From Propionibacteriaceae bacterium (lineage in GTDB: Bacteria > Actinomycetota > Actinomycetes > Propionibacteriales > Propionibacteriaceae), in the NCBI GenBank assembly GCA_030544185.1, contig JAUNRO010000160.1:1-7279 (forward strand): DNA of 7,279 nucleotides. Reading direction: 5' to 3'. Both the position numbers and the translations under genes were made by a program. Positions 1 to 5,526 of the stretch are shown here, in pieces (position 1 is the stretch's first letter; each line of letters starts with the position of its first letter). Below the pieces are notes generated by a model. That model worked only from the letters and a program-made list of their open reading frames with translations, was not told the DNA's origin and made no database searches.

Positions 1-1
1 C

Positions 2-643
2 CTCTTCGCGCCCCTGCTGGCCGGCGTCTCCGGCGCGGGGCAGCAGACGACACTGCAGTGGTTCTTGCCGGGTGTGGTGGTGATGATCACGATGTTCGGG
101 ACCTCGATGACCGGCTCCAACCTGCAGTTCGAGATCATGACCGGCGCCTTCGAGCGGATCCTCGCCACGCCGCTGTCGCGGGCGTCATTGCTCATCGGCC
201 GCGCCTTGAAGGAACTCACTCCGCTGGTCGTCCAGGCGCTCATCATCGTGCTGGTCGCCTGGCCCTTCGGGTTCCGGCTGCACCCGCTGCACATCGTCGC
301 CGGACTGGTGATCCTCGGGGTGTTCGGCGTGGGCATCGGTGCGCTGTCCTATGCCCTCGCCATCGCCGCGCGCAAGGCCGAGTGGATCTTCTGGGCCGTG
401 CAGCAGACGCTGCTGTTCCCGCTGCTCATCCTGTCCGGGATGATGCTGCCCCTGGAGACCGGCCCAGCCTGGATGCGCGTCGCAGCGCAGTTCAACCCGC
501 TGACCTATGTTGTCGACGCCGAGCGGGTCCTGTTCTCCGGATCCTTCGATCTCACCGTGCTCTGGGGCGCGCTCGCGGCTGCGCTCACGTGTGCGATCGG
601 CCTCGCGGTCGGCGTACGCTCCATCACCCGCACCGTGCTCTGA
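2..643 (+). CDS. ABC-2 type transporter permease, C-terminal part (5' end outside window)
   Basis: The reading frame is open from base 2 with no stop before TGA at 641-643, so the gene begins left of the window; 213 residues are visible. It is the membrane subunit of an ABC exporter of the DrrB/ABC-2 type, which works with a separate ATPase (often encoded just upstream, not seen here) to export drugs, lipids or polysaccharides across the inner membrane. Visible features: hydrophobic segments at about fragment residues 21-35, 74-90, 98-120, 133-152 and 185-204; the cytoplasmic coupling stretch with FERILATPLSR followed by a GRALKE motif; and the late FPLLILSGMMLPLE and FNPLTYVVDAER motifs, which are typical ABC-2 signatures near the last helices. 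A TTG at 65 could be taken as a start but cuts off an obviously continuous family sequence. The substrate cannot be read from the permease alone. Confidence 0.88.
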   Translation, partial: LFAPLLAGVSGAGQQTTLQWFLPGVVVMITMFGTSMTGSNLQFEIMTGAFERILATPLSRASLLIGRALKELTPLVVQALIIVLVAWPFGFRLHPLHIVAGLVILGVFGVGIGALSYALAIAARKAEWIFWAVQQTLLFPLLILSGMMLPLETGPAWMRVAAQFNPLTYVVDAERVLFSGSFDLTVLWGALAAALTCAIGLAVGVRSITRTVL

Positions 644-657
644 TCGCCCCACGATGT

Positions 658-690
658 GCGGGTTCGGAACGCGACTCTCTGCGAACCCGC
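658..690. terminator. 9-bp inverted repeat after the permease gene (possible terminator or operator)
   Basis: GCGGGTTCG (658-666) is perfectly repeated in inverted form as CGAACCCGC (682-690) around a 15-base loop, 14 bases after the permease stop. No T tract follows, so it is not a classical intrinsic terminator. It may be a T-less actinobacterial terminator or a repressor site controlling the pseudokinase gene that starts at 750. Confidence 0.4.
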
Positions 691-732
691 CCCGCCGGAC
701 ACAATGTGGAGACGAACGCACGCGACCCAGTT

Positions 733-739
733 GAGGTGG
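733..739 (+). promoter_or_regulatory. Ribosome binding site of the pseudokinase gene
   Basis: GAGGTGG lies 10 bases before the ATG at 750 and supports this start over the in-frame ATG at 771. Confidence 0.6.
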
Positions 740-749
740 ATTCCGTCGA

Positions 750-2246
750 ATGCCGATCAAGACCCGGACCATGGTCTCCTTCGGGGAGACCGCCGAGGCC
801 GTCGACGACCCAACCGAGGCCACCCCGATCACAACTCCACAGCCCGCCGTGTCGCCTGCCGGCCATGTCCTGCGCGGACGTTATCGGCTGGACGAGATCG
901 TGGGCCATCGTGTCGAGGGTCAGACCTGGCGCGCATTCGATGTCCTGCTCACACGTCCCGTTCTGGTGCACCTGTTGCCTGCGGACAGGCCGAATGATGC
1001 CGTGCTCGCCGCAGCCAAACGCGCTGCGCTCGTATCCGATTTCCGGGTCCTCCGAGTGCTGGATGCGACGGTGCCGGCCGATCCCGGGGCGTGGGACGAG
1101 AGTTGGGTGGGCCCTTTCGTCGTGTGTGAGTACGCCCAGGGTCGCTCGGTCGGGGACCTGCTCTCCGCAGGGCCGCTGAGCGCGCTGGAGGCTGGTTGGC
1201 TGACCCGCGAGGTCGCCGATGCCCTGGCCGGGATGCACGCCCGCGGGCTCGCTCATCAGCGGCTGTCCCCCGATACCGTCGTGGTCACCGACACGGGCAA
1301 CGTCAAGATCGCCGGCTTTCTGATCGCGCCCGAGGGGCGTGCCGAGGCACAACTCCACGACCCCGAGGGGTCCGACGTCCGGGCGCTGGGGAAACTGCTT
1401 TACGCCCTGCTGGCGGGGCGGTGGCCCGGCGATTCAGCGGGTCGCCTGGACTCCCCGCGGCAGCTTCAGCCGAGCGTTCCGGCATCGCTCGACCAGATCT
1501 GCCAACGGATCCTGGCCCCCTCACCCGATGCCGGCCTGCGGACGGCCACCGAAATTTCCGCTGCCCTCACTCGCGTCCTCGGCACCGCCGACGCAGCCCA
1601 GGATCTCGAACAGCGTGTGCAGGGTGTGGCCCCTGCGCCTGCGGAGCCGATCGACCGGGCCTCGGTGCAGCCCGTTGCCCGCAGAGCCGTGCTGCCGCTG
1701 GTCCTGATCGCCATGGTCGGGGCGCTGATCGTCGCGATGCTGCAGCTGATCCCCTCGACCGAGGACCCCGATGAGCCAGCGACAGCCGCTCCCGCGACGC
1801 AGTGGCCCGTGGTTGCGGCCAAGGATTTCGACCCCGAGGGCAACGGCGAGGAGCACCCCAGGGAGGTGTCCCGGGCCTGGGACGGCAACCCCGCGACCTC
1901 TTGGACGACCATGAACTACTTCGAGTCGGACATCGGCAACAAGACCGGGGTCGGGCTGGTGTTCGATCTGGGAGAGGTCCGCCAGGTCAGCCGCGTCGAG
2001 CTGGAACTCAACGGCAACGGCACCAGCCTGGAGGTGCGTCTCCCCAACTTTGAGACCACCACCGCTCCGCTCGGCAGTGTGGGCCAGTGGCGCACGATCG
2101 GCACCGCGACCGGGGCTCCGGCCGATTCCTCGATCGACCTGGATCAGTCTGTTCAGACGCGGTTTGTGCTGATCTATCTCACCGAGCTTCCCTCGTCCGG
2201 CAGCCAGTTCACCGGCGGCATTGCCGAGGCCCGATTCTGGGGCTGA
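750..2246 (+). CDS. Membrane-anchored pseudokinase with C-terminal extracellular discoidin-like domain
   Basis: This 498-residue protein has a kinase fold at about residues 43-280, one membrane helix at about 313-334 and a beta-rich discoidin/F5-8C-like domain at about 352-498. Fold landmarks are GRYRL (43-47), an acceptable hinge (VVCEYAQG, 124-131) and SDVRALGKLLYALLAG (208-223), matching the helix-F region of Hanks-type kinases. Every catalytic site is lost: the VAxK lysine is His74 (VLVHLLP), HRDLKPEN reads HQRLSPDT (169-176) with Arg171 for the catalytic Asp, DFG reads GFL (189-191), and the glycine loop is degenerate. It should therefore bind a partner, not phosphorylate. Related actinobacterial proteins lie next to, or are fused to, the lipid II flippase MurJ (mycobacterial MviN carries such a pseudokinase and outer domain and recruits FhaA). 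A role in cell-wall control is inferred from that family link. No murJ is adjacent here; the upstream gene is an ABC permease. An alternative is a general envelope sensor or ligand-binding protein. Confidence 0.85.
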   Translation: MPIKTRTMVSFGETAEAVDDPTEATPITTPQPAVSPAGHVLRGRYRLDEIVGHRVEGQTWRAFDVLLTRPVLVHLLPADRPNDAVLAAAKRAALVSDFRVLRVLDATVPADPGAWDESWVGPFVVCEYAQGRSVGDLLSAGPLSALEAGWLTREVADALAGMHARGLAHQRLSPDTVVVTDTGNVKIAGFLIAPEGRAEAQLHDPEGSDVRALGKLLYALLAGRWPGDSAGRLDSPRQLQPSVPASLDQICQRILAPSPDAGLRTATEISAALTRVLGTADAAQDLEQRVQGVAPAPAEPIDRASVQPVARRAVLPLVLIAMVGALIVAMLQLIPSTEDPDEPATAAPATQWPVVAAKDFDPEGNGEEHPREVSRAWDGNPATSWTTMNYFESDIGNKTGVGLVFDLGEVRQVSRVELELNGNGTSLEVRLPNFETTTAPLGSVGQWRTIGTATGAPADSSIDLDQSVQTRFVLIYLTELPSSGSQFTGGIAEARFWG

Positions 2247-2254
2247 ACCTTGAT

Positions 2255-2273
2255 TGTCGCGAGGCCAGCGACA
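2255..2273. terminator. Short inverted repeat between convergent genes
   Basis: TGTCGC (2255-2260) and GCGACA (2268-2273) form a 6-bp stem with a 7-base loop, 8 bases after the pseudokinase stop, in the 67-base gap before the convergent M23 gene. It could be a shared weak terminator; there is no T tract. Confidence 0.25.
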
Positions 2274-2313
2274 GGTCAGGCCCTCGTTCCCAGGCCATCC
2301 GTGCGGCTGACGT

Positions 2314-2961
2314 TCATCCGCGTGCGGCCTCACCTCGGTGCCGATGTGGGACGTCGATGATCTCGCGGTTGCGGGGCAGGCGTCCGTGGAACGTGATGGG
2401 GACGGCTTCCGCGCGCTCAACGTCCGGGTTGGTGATCGCTTGCACGTGAAGGTGTGGTTCGGTGCTGTTCCCGGAATTGCCGCACTCGCCCACCACTTGG
2501 CCGACTTTGACGGGTTGGCCGAGATCCACCTGCACACGGCCCTGCCGGAGATGGCAGAGGACCACGACCGGGCCGCTCTCGGTCTGGATCATCACGTGGT
2601 TGCCAGTCAGCGCCAGCCAGCCTTCAGCTGCTCGCCGCCCCTGGGTCAGGGCGTACCCGATCGACGGGAAACCCCGAAACGCCGCATGGTCCGGGGCGCT
2701 CGAGTCGACCGCGACAACCACGCCATCGACCGGAGCCAGCACCGGCCGCCCGAAACCCGGGAATCTCGTCGCAGGCTCGGAGCGGAAAAGGGAGCCCAGC
2801 GTGATCGCTGCCGTGCGGCCGTTCTCACCGACGGGCACGAAGTCGATGGCATACGCCGTTGCATATCGATTGGTGCCATGGCTGGGGACGCGGTTGGCAG
2901 GACTGTTCTGGGTCAGCCAGCGACCGGTGAAGGGGTACGCGAGGGTCACGCCTGGTGGCAT
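2314..2961 (-). CDS. M23-family (LytM-like) metallopeptidase domain protein, no signal peptide
   Basis: The 215-residue product is a LytM/M23 zinc peptidase fold, a family that usually cleaves peptide cross-bridges in peptidoglycan. Candidate active-site residues are His28 (in PSHGTNRYA), Asp40 (in YAIDF), His137 (LCHLRQG) and the HxH pair His170/His172 (EPHLHVQ). Between them lie the typical beta-roll motifs RPVLAPVDGVVVAV (72-85), GNHVMIQT (120-127) and GQPVKVGQVVGECGNSGNS (148-166). The first His and Asp are 12 residues apart, whereas canonical M23 enzymes have HxxxD. This resembles a divergent subgroup with a loop inserted before a YAIDF-type strand. The N terminus (MPPGVTLAYPF) has no signal peptide or membrane helix, and the start is well supported by AAGGAG at 2968-2973, 6 bases before ATG. 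The product thus appears cytoplasmic unless exported by a non-standard route. The gene converges with the pseudokinase gene and follows the VOC gene by 77 bases on the same strand. Confidence 0.82.
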   Translation of the reverse strand: MPPGVTLAYPFTGRWLTQNSPANRVPSHGTNRYATAYAIDFVPVGENGRTAAITLGSLFRSEPATRFPGFGRPVLAPVDGVVVAVDSSAPDHAAFRGFPSIGYALTQGRRAAEGWLALTGNHVMIQTESGPVVVLCHLRQGRVQVDLGQPVKVGQVVGECGNSGNSTEPHLHVQAITNPDVERAEAVPITFHGRLPRNREIIDVPHRHRGEAARG

Positions 2962-2967
2962 CCGCAG

Positions 2968-2973
2968 CTCCTT
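2968..2973 (-). promoter_or_regulatory. Strong ribosome binding site of the M23 gene
   Basis: On the minus strand AAGGAG stands 6 bases before the ATG (2959-2961). This fixes the start of a protein that lacks a signal peptide and so rules out a missed N-terminal extension as the simple explanation. Confidence 0.65.
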
Positions 2974-3038
2974 GGTCGGTCCGCAAGCCGGCCTTCGAAG
3001 GATTCTCTGTGGCGCTCGGGCCGACGCGCGGAATCTTC

Positions 3039-3416
3039 TCAGATTTCCGGCACCCTCGAGCTCAGCAAACAGAACTCATTGCCCTCCGGGTCGGCCAGAA
3101 CATGCCACGATTCCTGACCGGTCTGACCGACGGACGCTGGACGCGCCCCGAGCTCCAACAATCTCGCCAGTTCCTCGTCTTGGTCCCTGTCCACTGGACT
3201 GACATCAAAATGCAGACGTAAGGGGTTGATCAGCCGATCGTCCACGCGGACAAGAACGATTGTCGGAGCCGGGCCCCCGAAACCTGAGGCTGGGCCGATC
3301 TCGATATCGGCGCCCTCTCGCCCCAACTCGACGTAATCGAGCACCTCACACCAGAACCGCGCCAGCACCTCCGGGTCATGACAGTTCAGAACCAGCTCGG
3401 ACAGCCTGCAACTCAT
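3039..3416 (-). CDS. VOC (glyoxalase-fold) family protein
   Basis: The 125-residue product has the paired beta-alpha-beta-beta-beta modules of the vicinal oxygen chelate superfamily. It starts SCRLSELVLNCHDPEVLARF, a standard first module in which His13 is a possible metal ligand. It continues with LRLHFDVSPVD (67-77, His69) and ends with the hallmark second-module strand HVLADPEGNEFCLL (105-118, Glu114 a possible ligand). Members are small cytosolic metal-dependent enzymes (lyases, dioxygenases) or resistance binding proteins; the substrate is not readable here. The frame is open further upstream to 3728, but the added stretch is arginine- and histidine-rich without family similarity, and ATG at 3416 has a near-perfect GGAGGGG site (3422-3428) 5 bases away, so the short form is chosen. 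It may be co-transcribed with the M23 gene 77 bases downstream, although no functional link is evident. Confidence 0.85.
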   Translation of the reverse strand: MSCRLSELVLNCHDPEVLARFWCEVLDYVELGREGADIEIGPASGFGGPAPTIVLVRVDDRLINPLRLHFDVSPVDRDQDEELARLLELGARPASVGQTGQESWHVLADPEGNEFCLLSSRVPEI

Positions 3417-3421
3417 GTGCG

Positions 3422-3428
3422 CCCCTCC
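3422..3428 (-). promoter_or_regulatory. Ribosome binding site that decides the VOC start
   Basis: GGAGGGG on the minus strand is 5 bases before the ATG at 3414-3416. It selects the 125-residue form over the longer open frame. Confidence 0.7.
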
Positions 3429-3517
3429 AGTCAAAGTCGGCCGATCACAAAGTGCTCCGCACGCCGACGTCCCATCCATCATGCCTGAGCTGCTGCGAGG
3501 TCCGTCCGGGGCGGCGG

Positions 3518-3592
3518 CACACCACGATCTGTCCGCGGTGTGGTCCCTCGTGCCTCCCGTGGTGTGGTCGAGGTTGTCGTCCGCGTGGTGTG
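3518..3592. repeat. Cluster of GTGGTGTG-like octamers in two orientations
   Basis: Within the gene-free stretch, GCGGTGTG (3535-3542), GTGGTGTG (3559-3566) and GTGGTGTG (3585-3592) recur at 24- and 26-base spacing, and the complement CACACCAC is at 3518-3525. The cluster lies about 100-175 bases upstream of the VOC start. It may be a regulator-binding array, or only low-complexity residue of decayed sequence. Confidence 0.4.
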
Positions 3593-3609
3593 CTGCCACT
3601 TCGCAGCAC
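3590..3609. terminator. 7-bp perfect hairpin in the gene-free stretch
   Basis: GTGCTGC (3590-3596), a 6-base loop and GCAGCAC (3603-3609) form a compact hairpin between the sigma factor stop (3792) and the VOC start (3416). It could end minus-strand transcription of the DGPF-sigma operon. No T tract follows on either strand. Confidence 0.35.
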
Positions 3610-3675
3610 GGCCACTGACAACGCAGCACGACATCCACCTGAGCACGCGCATGCACGTCGCGAAGTGCACCTCGT

Positions 3676-3786
3676 GATGAGGGGTGGGCCCTCGTGCTGC
3701 GTGAGCCGATCCCCGCGGTGATCGGCATCCTCGTCCATCGCCGCGCGGCCTTCGCGTCGGCTGAGGACGCGGTGCAGTCGGCGCGG
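3676..3786 (+). pseudogene. Broken 5' fragment of a second ECF-type sigma factor gene
   Basis: Bases 3417-3791 have no intact gene, but on the plus strand the frame from GTG 3694 encodes PAVIGILVHRRAAF followed directly by ASAEDAVQSA. That is the start of sigma-70 region 2 as found at the N terminus of DUF6596/ECF42-like factors (pattern PxVxGxLVRRxxxF-x-x-AEDAVQEA). A GAGGGG ribosome-site-like run at 3679-3684 stands 9 bases before the GTG. The similarity stops at about 3786, where the frame runs into the antisense of the intact sigma gene's 3' end (stop at 3792). The rest of region 2, region 4 and the C-terminal domain are missing. I infer a truncated paralogue facing the intact factor, left by deletion or recombination. 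It might still be translated as a read-through peptide but should have no sigma activity. The identification rests on about 30 residues. Confidence 0.6.
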
Positions 3787-3791
3787 CGCTC

Positions 3792-5045
3792 TCAGTCGCA
3801 CGATCCCTCAATCTCCCCCCGCCGCCGCTCCAGGTGTGCACGTTCCGGCTCATTGCGACAGAGCACGATCGCCTCACCCAGGGCCGCCAAGCCCTCCTGC
3901 ACCCGGCCGGCTCGCACCAACAACTCGGCCCGCACGGCCTGCAGCCGGTGGTTGCCGGGCAGCTCGATGCCGTCAAGCGCAGCGAGTCCGCGCTCGGGGC
4001 CGGCGGCCTCCGCGACCGCCACGGCCCTCGCCATCCGGGCTGCCGGGCTGCCGTCCAGCACCACCACGGCGTCATAGAGGTCGACGATCCGATCCCACCG
4101 CGTCGCCTCGGCACTCGATGCCGTCGCGTGCTCCGCGGCGATGCGGGCCTGCAGCACGAATGAGGCCGCTTGGACCGGCAGCGGCCCCGTCAGCGGTGAG
4201 GCAGCCAACAGCTCAACCGCCTCCGCGATCTCGTCGTGATGCCATAGATTCCGGTCCTGGTCCGCGAGCAGCACGAGCTGCCCGTCCCCATCGATCCGCG
4301 CATCCCGACGGGAGTGCTGCAGCAGCTCCAACGCCAGCAGCGCGGTCAGCGTGGGGTCCTCGGGACGAAGCGCCAACACCGTCCGCGTCAGCCGCACCGC
4401 CTCCCCCGCCAGCTCCACGCGCAGCAGATCGGGACCGCTTCCCGGGGCGTACCCCGCAGTGAACGCCAAATAGGCCACCTGCGCCACGGTCGCCAACCGG
4501 TCCGGCAGGACCTCGACACCCGGCACTGCGAACGGGATACCCGCGGCGACGATCTTCTTCTTCGCCCGCGTGATCCGGGCGGCCATGGTGGGTTCGGGAA
4601 CGAGGAAGAGGCGCGCGATGTCCGGCGTACTCACCCCCAACACCAACCGCAACCCCAGCGCACTCGCCGCCTCGGGCGCGAGCGCCGGGTGACTGCACAT
4701 GAGGACCAGACGGAGCACATCGTCCTCCACCAGGTCACCGGGATCGGCCCGCTCCCCCGGCCACGACCCGCGACGATCCAGATCCGTGGCAATCAGGGCA
4801 TGGCGCCGGTGCGCCATCGCCTCGGCCCGCAGCCGGTCGAGCACCTTCCGGCGGGCTGCGGTGTGCAGCCAGGCGGTGGGATTGTGGGGTACGCCGTCCT
4901 GCGGCCAGCGATGCGCTGCCGCCTCGACCGCATCGCCGAGGGCATCTTCCACCAGATCGAGTCGCCGGAAGCGCGCGAGAAGCAGGGCGATCAGCCGCGC
5001 CCACTCCTCGCGCACGACCCGCGCGAGCTCGTCCGGGACCGTCAC
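3792..5045 (-). CDS. ECF42-like RNA polymerase sigma factor with DUF6596/TPR-like C-terminal domain
   Basis: The 417-residue product matches the long sigma-70 family factors of the ECF42 group, which direct RNA polymerase to their own promoters and lack an anti-sigma factor; activity is thought to be controlled through the C-terminal extension. Region 2 spans about 10-80, including LVEDALGDAVEAA (31-43) and the -10-binding stretch PTAWLHTAARRKVLDRLR (56-73). Region 4 is about 110-165, with a helix-turn-helix around STPDIARLFLVPEPTMAARI (139-158). The DUF6596 segment (about 187-300) has the family's AYLAFTAGYAP, LLALELLQHSRRDARIDGDG and LADQDRNLW motifs, and the remaining 110 residues look like TPR-type helices ending ERAHLERRRGEIE. 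The start is GTG 5045, overlapping the DGPF gene's TGA (coupled translation); length and ending are normal for the family. Alternative name: sigma-24/YlaC-like factor. Confidence 0.9.
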   Translation of the reverse strand: MTVPDELARVVREEWARLIALLLARFRRLDLVEDALGDAVEAAAHRWPQDGVPHNPTAWLHTAARRKVLDRLRAEAMAHRRHALIATDLDRRGSWPGERADPGDLVEDDVLRLVLMCSHPALAPEAASALGLRLVLGVSTPDIARLFLVPEPTMAARITRAKKKIVAAGIPFAVPGVEVLPDRLATVAQVAYLAFTAGYAPGSGPDLLRVELAGEAVRLTRTVLALRPEDPTLTALLALELLQHSRRDARIDGDGQLVLLADQDRNLWHHDEIAEAVELLAASPLTGPLPVQAASFVLQARIAAEHATASSAEATRWDRIVDLYDAVVVLDGSPAARMARAVAVAEAAGPERGLAALDGIELPGNHRLQAVRAELLVRAGRVQEGLAALGEAIVLCRNEPERAHLERRRGEIEGSCD

Positions 5046-5395
5046 ATCACGTCAACCGCCGGACTGATCTGGATGTCATAACGGGGCAGGAACTCCAAGA
5101 GTTCCAAGACGACATCCAGATTGGGCGCCTCGAGCAGATAAAATCCGCCGAGCCCCTCGACGGCCTCAGCATAGGGCCCGTCGGTCACCGTGCGCGTGCC
5201 ACCGCAGTGGCGGACGGTCGTGGCGTCACTGGACTCTGTCAGCGCCTCGCCGGAGAGGATCTCGACCCCCTCGCGAGTGGTGCAGGCCTCGTCGAACTCA
5301 CCGAATTTGACCATCAGGGCCGCTTGGTCCTCCTCGGTCAACTCCGGCCACGGCTTCTCGTCGCCGTCGTTCATCAACAGAATCAGATACTTCAT
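5042..5395 (-). CDS. DGPF/YCII-domain protein, partner of the ECF42 sigma factor
   Basis: This 117-residue protein of the YCII-related (DGPF) family begins MKYLILLMNDG and carries the diagnostic TVTDGPYAEAVEGLGGFYLLEA block (TDGPYAE at residues 71-77). DGPF proteins form a ferredoxin-like dimeric fold of unknown biochemical activity and are almost always encoded next to ECF42 sigma factors, of which they are the characteristic target genes. Here the stop codon overlaps the GTG of the sigma gene, so the two are one operon with coupled translation. AAAGG-type ribosome site GAAAGG (5404-5409) lies 8 bases before ATG 5395. Unusually for the family, the C terminus ends DVM instead of a longer EVRPV-type tail. 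A candidate promoter for the pair is at 5443-5469. Confidence 0.92.
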   Translation of the reverse strand: MKYLILLMNDGDEKPWPELTEEDQAALMVKFGEFDEACTTREGVEILSGEALTESSDATTVRHCGGTRTVTDGPYAEAVEGLGGFYLLEAPNLDVVLELLEFLPRYDIQISPAVDVM

Positions 5396-5442
5396 CGTTC
5401 TAACCTTTCACCAGCGGGCCGCGGGTGCGGCCTCACCAACAT

Positions 5443-5469
5443 GACGAGTGACGGCGGACGGAATCGACA
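5443..5469 (-). promoter_or_regulatory. Candidate ECF42-type autoregulatory promoter
   Basis: Reading the minus strand, TGTCGA (5469-5464) is followed after exactly 17 bases by CGTC (5446-5443). As I recall, ECF42 target promoters have a TGTCGA -35 and a CGA/TC (CGWC-like) -10, and this pair sits 48-74 bases before the DGPF ATG, leaving a leader of about 40 bases. An A8 tract (5483-5490) begins 13 bases upstream of the -35 and could act as an UP-like element. It is in the right place for self-activation of the DGPF-sigma operon. Confidence 0.62.
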
Positions 5470-5482
5470 GCGCCGGGATCGG

Positions 5483-5490
5483 TTTTTTTT
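5483..5490 (-). promoter_or_regulatory. A8 tract upstream of the candidate promoter (UP-like element?)
   Basis: Eight consecutive A on the minus strand (T on the plus strand) stand out in very GC-rich DNA. The tract would lie at about -47 to -54 relative to the expected start of transcription, where UP elements or bent A-tracts bind the RNA polymerase alpha subunit. It also lies 37-44 bases past the tmsB stop, but on the coding strand it reads A and so cannot be an intrinsic terminator T tract for that gene. Confidence 0.35.
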
Positions 5491-5526
5491 CCACGACCGG
5501 GTCGCCGTCCGCCAAGGTGGCCGGGA

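Noticed and set aside
509..514. TGTCGA inside the permease gene as another ECF42 promoter
   Set aside because: There is no suitably spaced CGWC downstream, it is internal to a conserved coding sequence, and no gene start is nearby.
58..1179. 373-residue plus-strand open frame across the permease and the start of the pseudokinase
   Set aside because: It runs out of frame through two recognisable genes, and its product is arginine-, proline- and histidine-rich with no domain.
1521..2537. 338-residue minus-strand open frame antisense to the pseudokinase and into the M23 gene
   Set aside because: It covers two clear genes in another frame or strand and shows no domain signature.
3705..3726. 6-bp inverted repeat GCCGAT...ATCGGC as a terminator of the sigma operon
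   Set aside because: It lies inside the sigma remnant's coding sequence, has a 10-base loop and no T tract; the repeat at 3590-3609 is the better candidate.
3417..3728. N-terminal extension of the VOC protein to a start at 3728
   Set aside because: The extra 104 residues lack VOC similarity, and ATG 3416 has a strong ribosome site and gives the normal family length.
3445..4114. Minus-strand open frames of 118 and 211 residues overlapping the sigma gene's 3' end and the gene-free stretch
   Set aside because: The products are low-complexity Arg/Pro-rich without domains; the sigma frame in the same DNA is clearly the coding one.
5483..5504. T8 tract plus CGACCGGGTCG palindrome as an intrinsic terminator of tmsB
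   Set aside because: On the tmsB coding strand the tract is A8, and the palindrome has only a 1-base centre, too tight for a hairpin loop.
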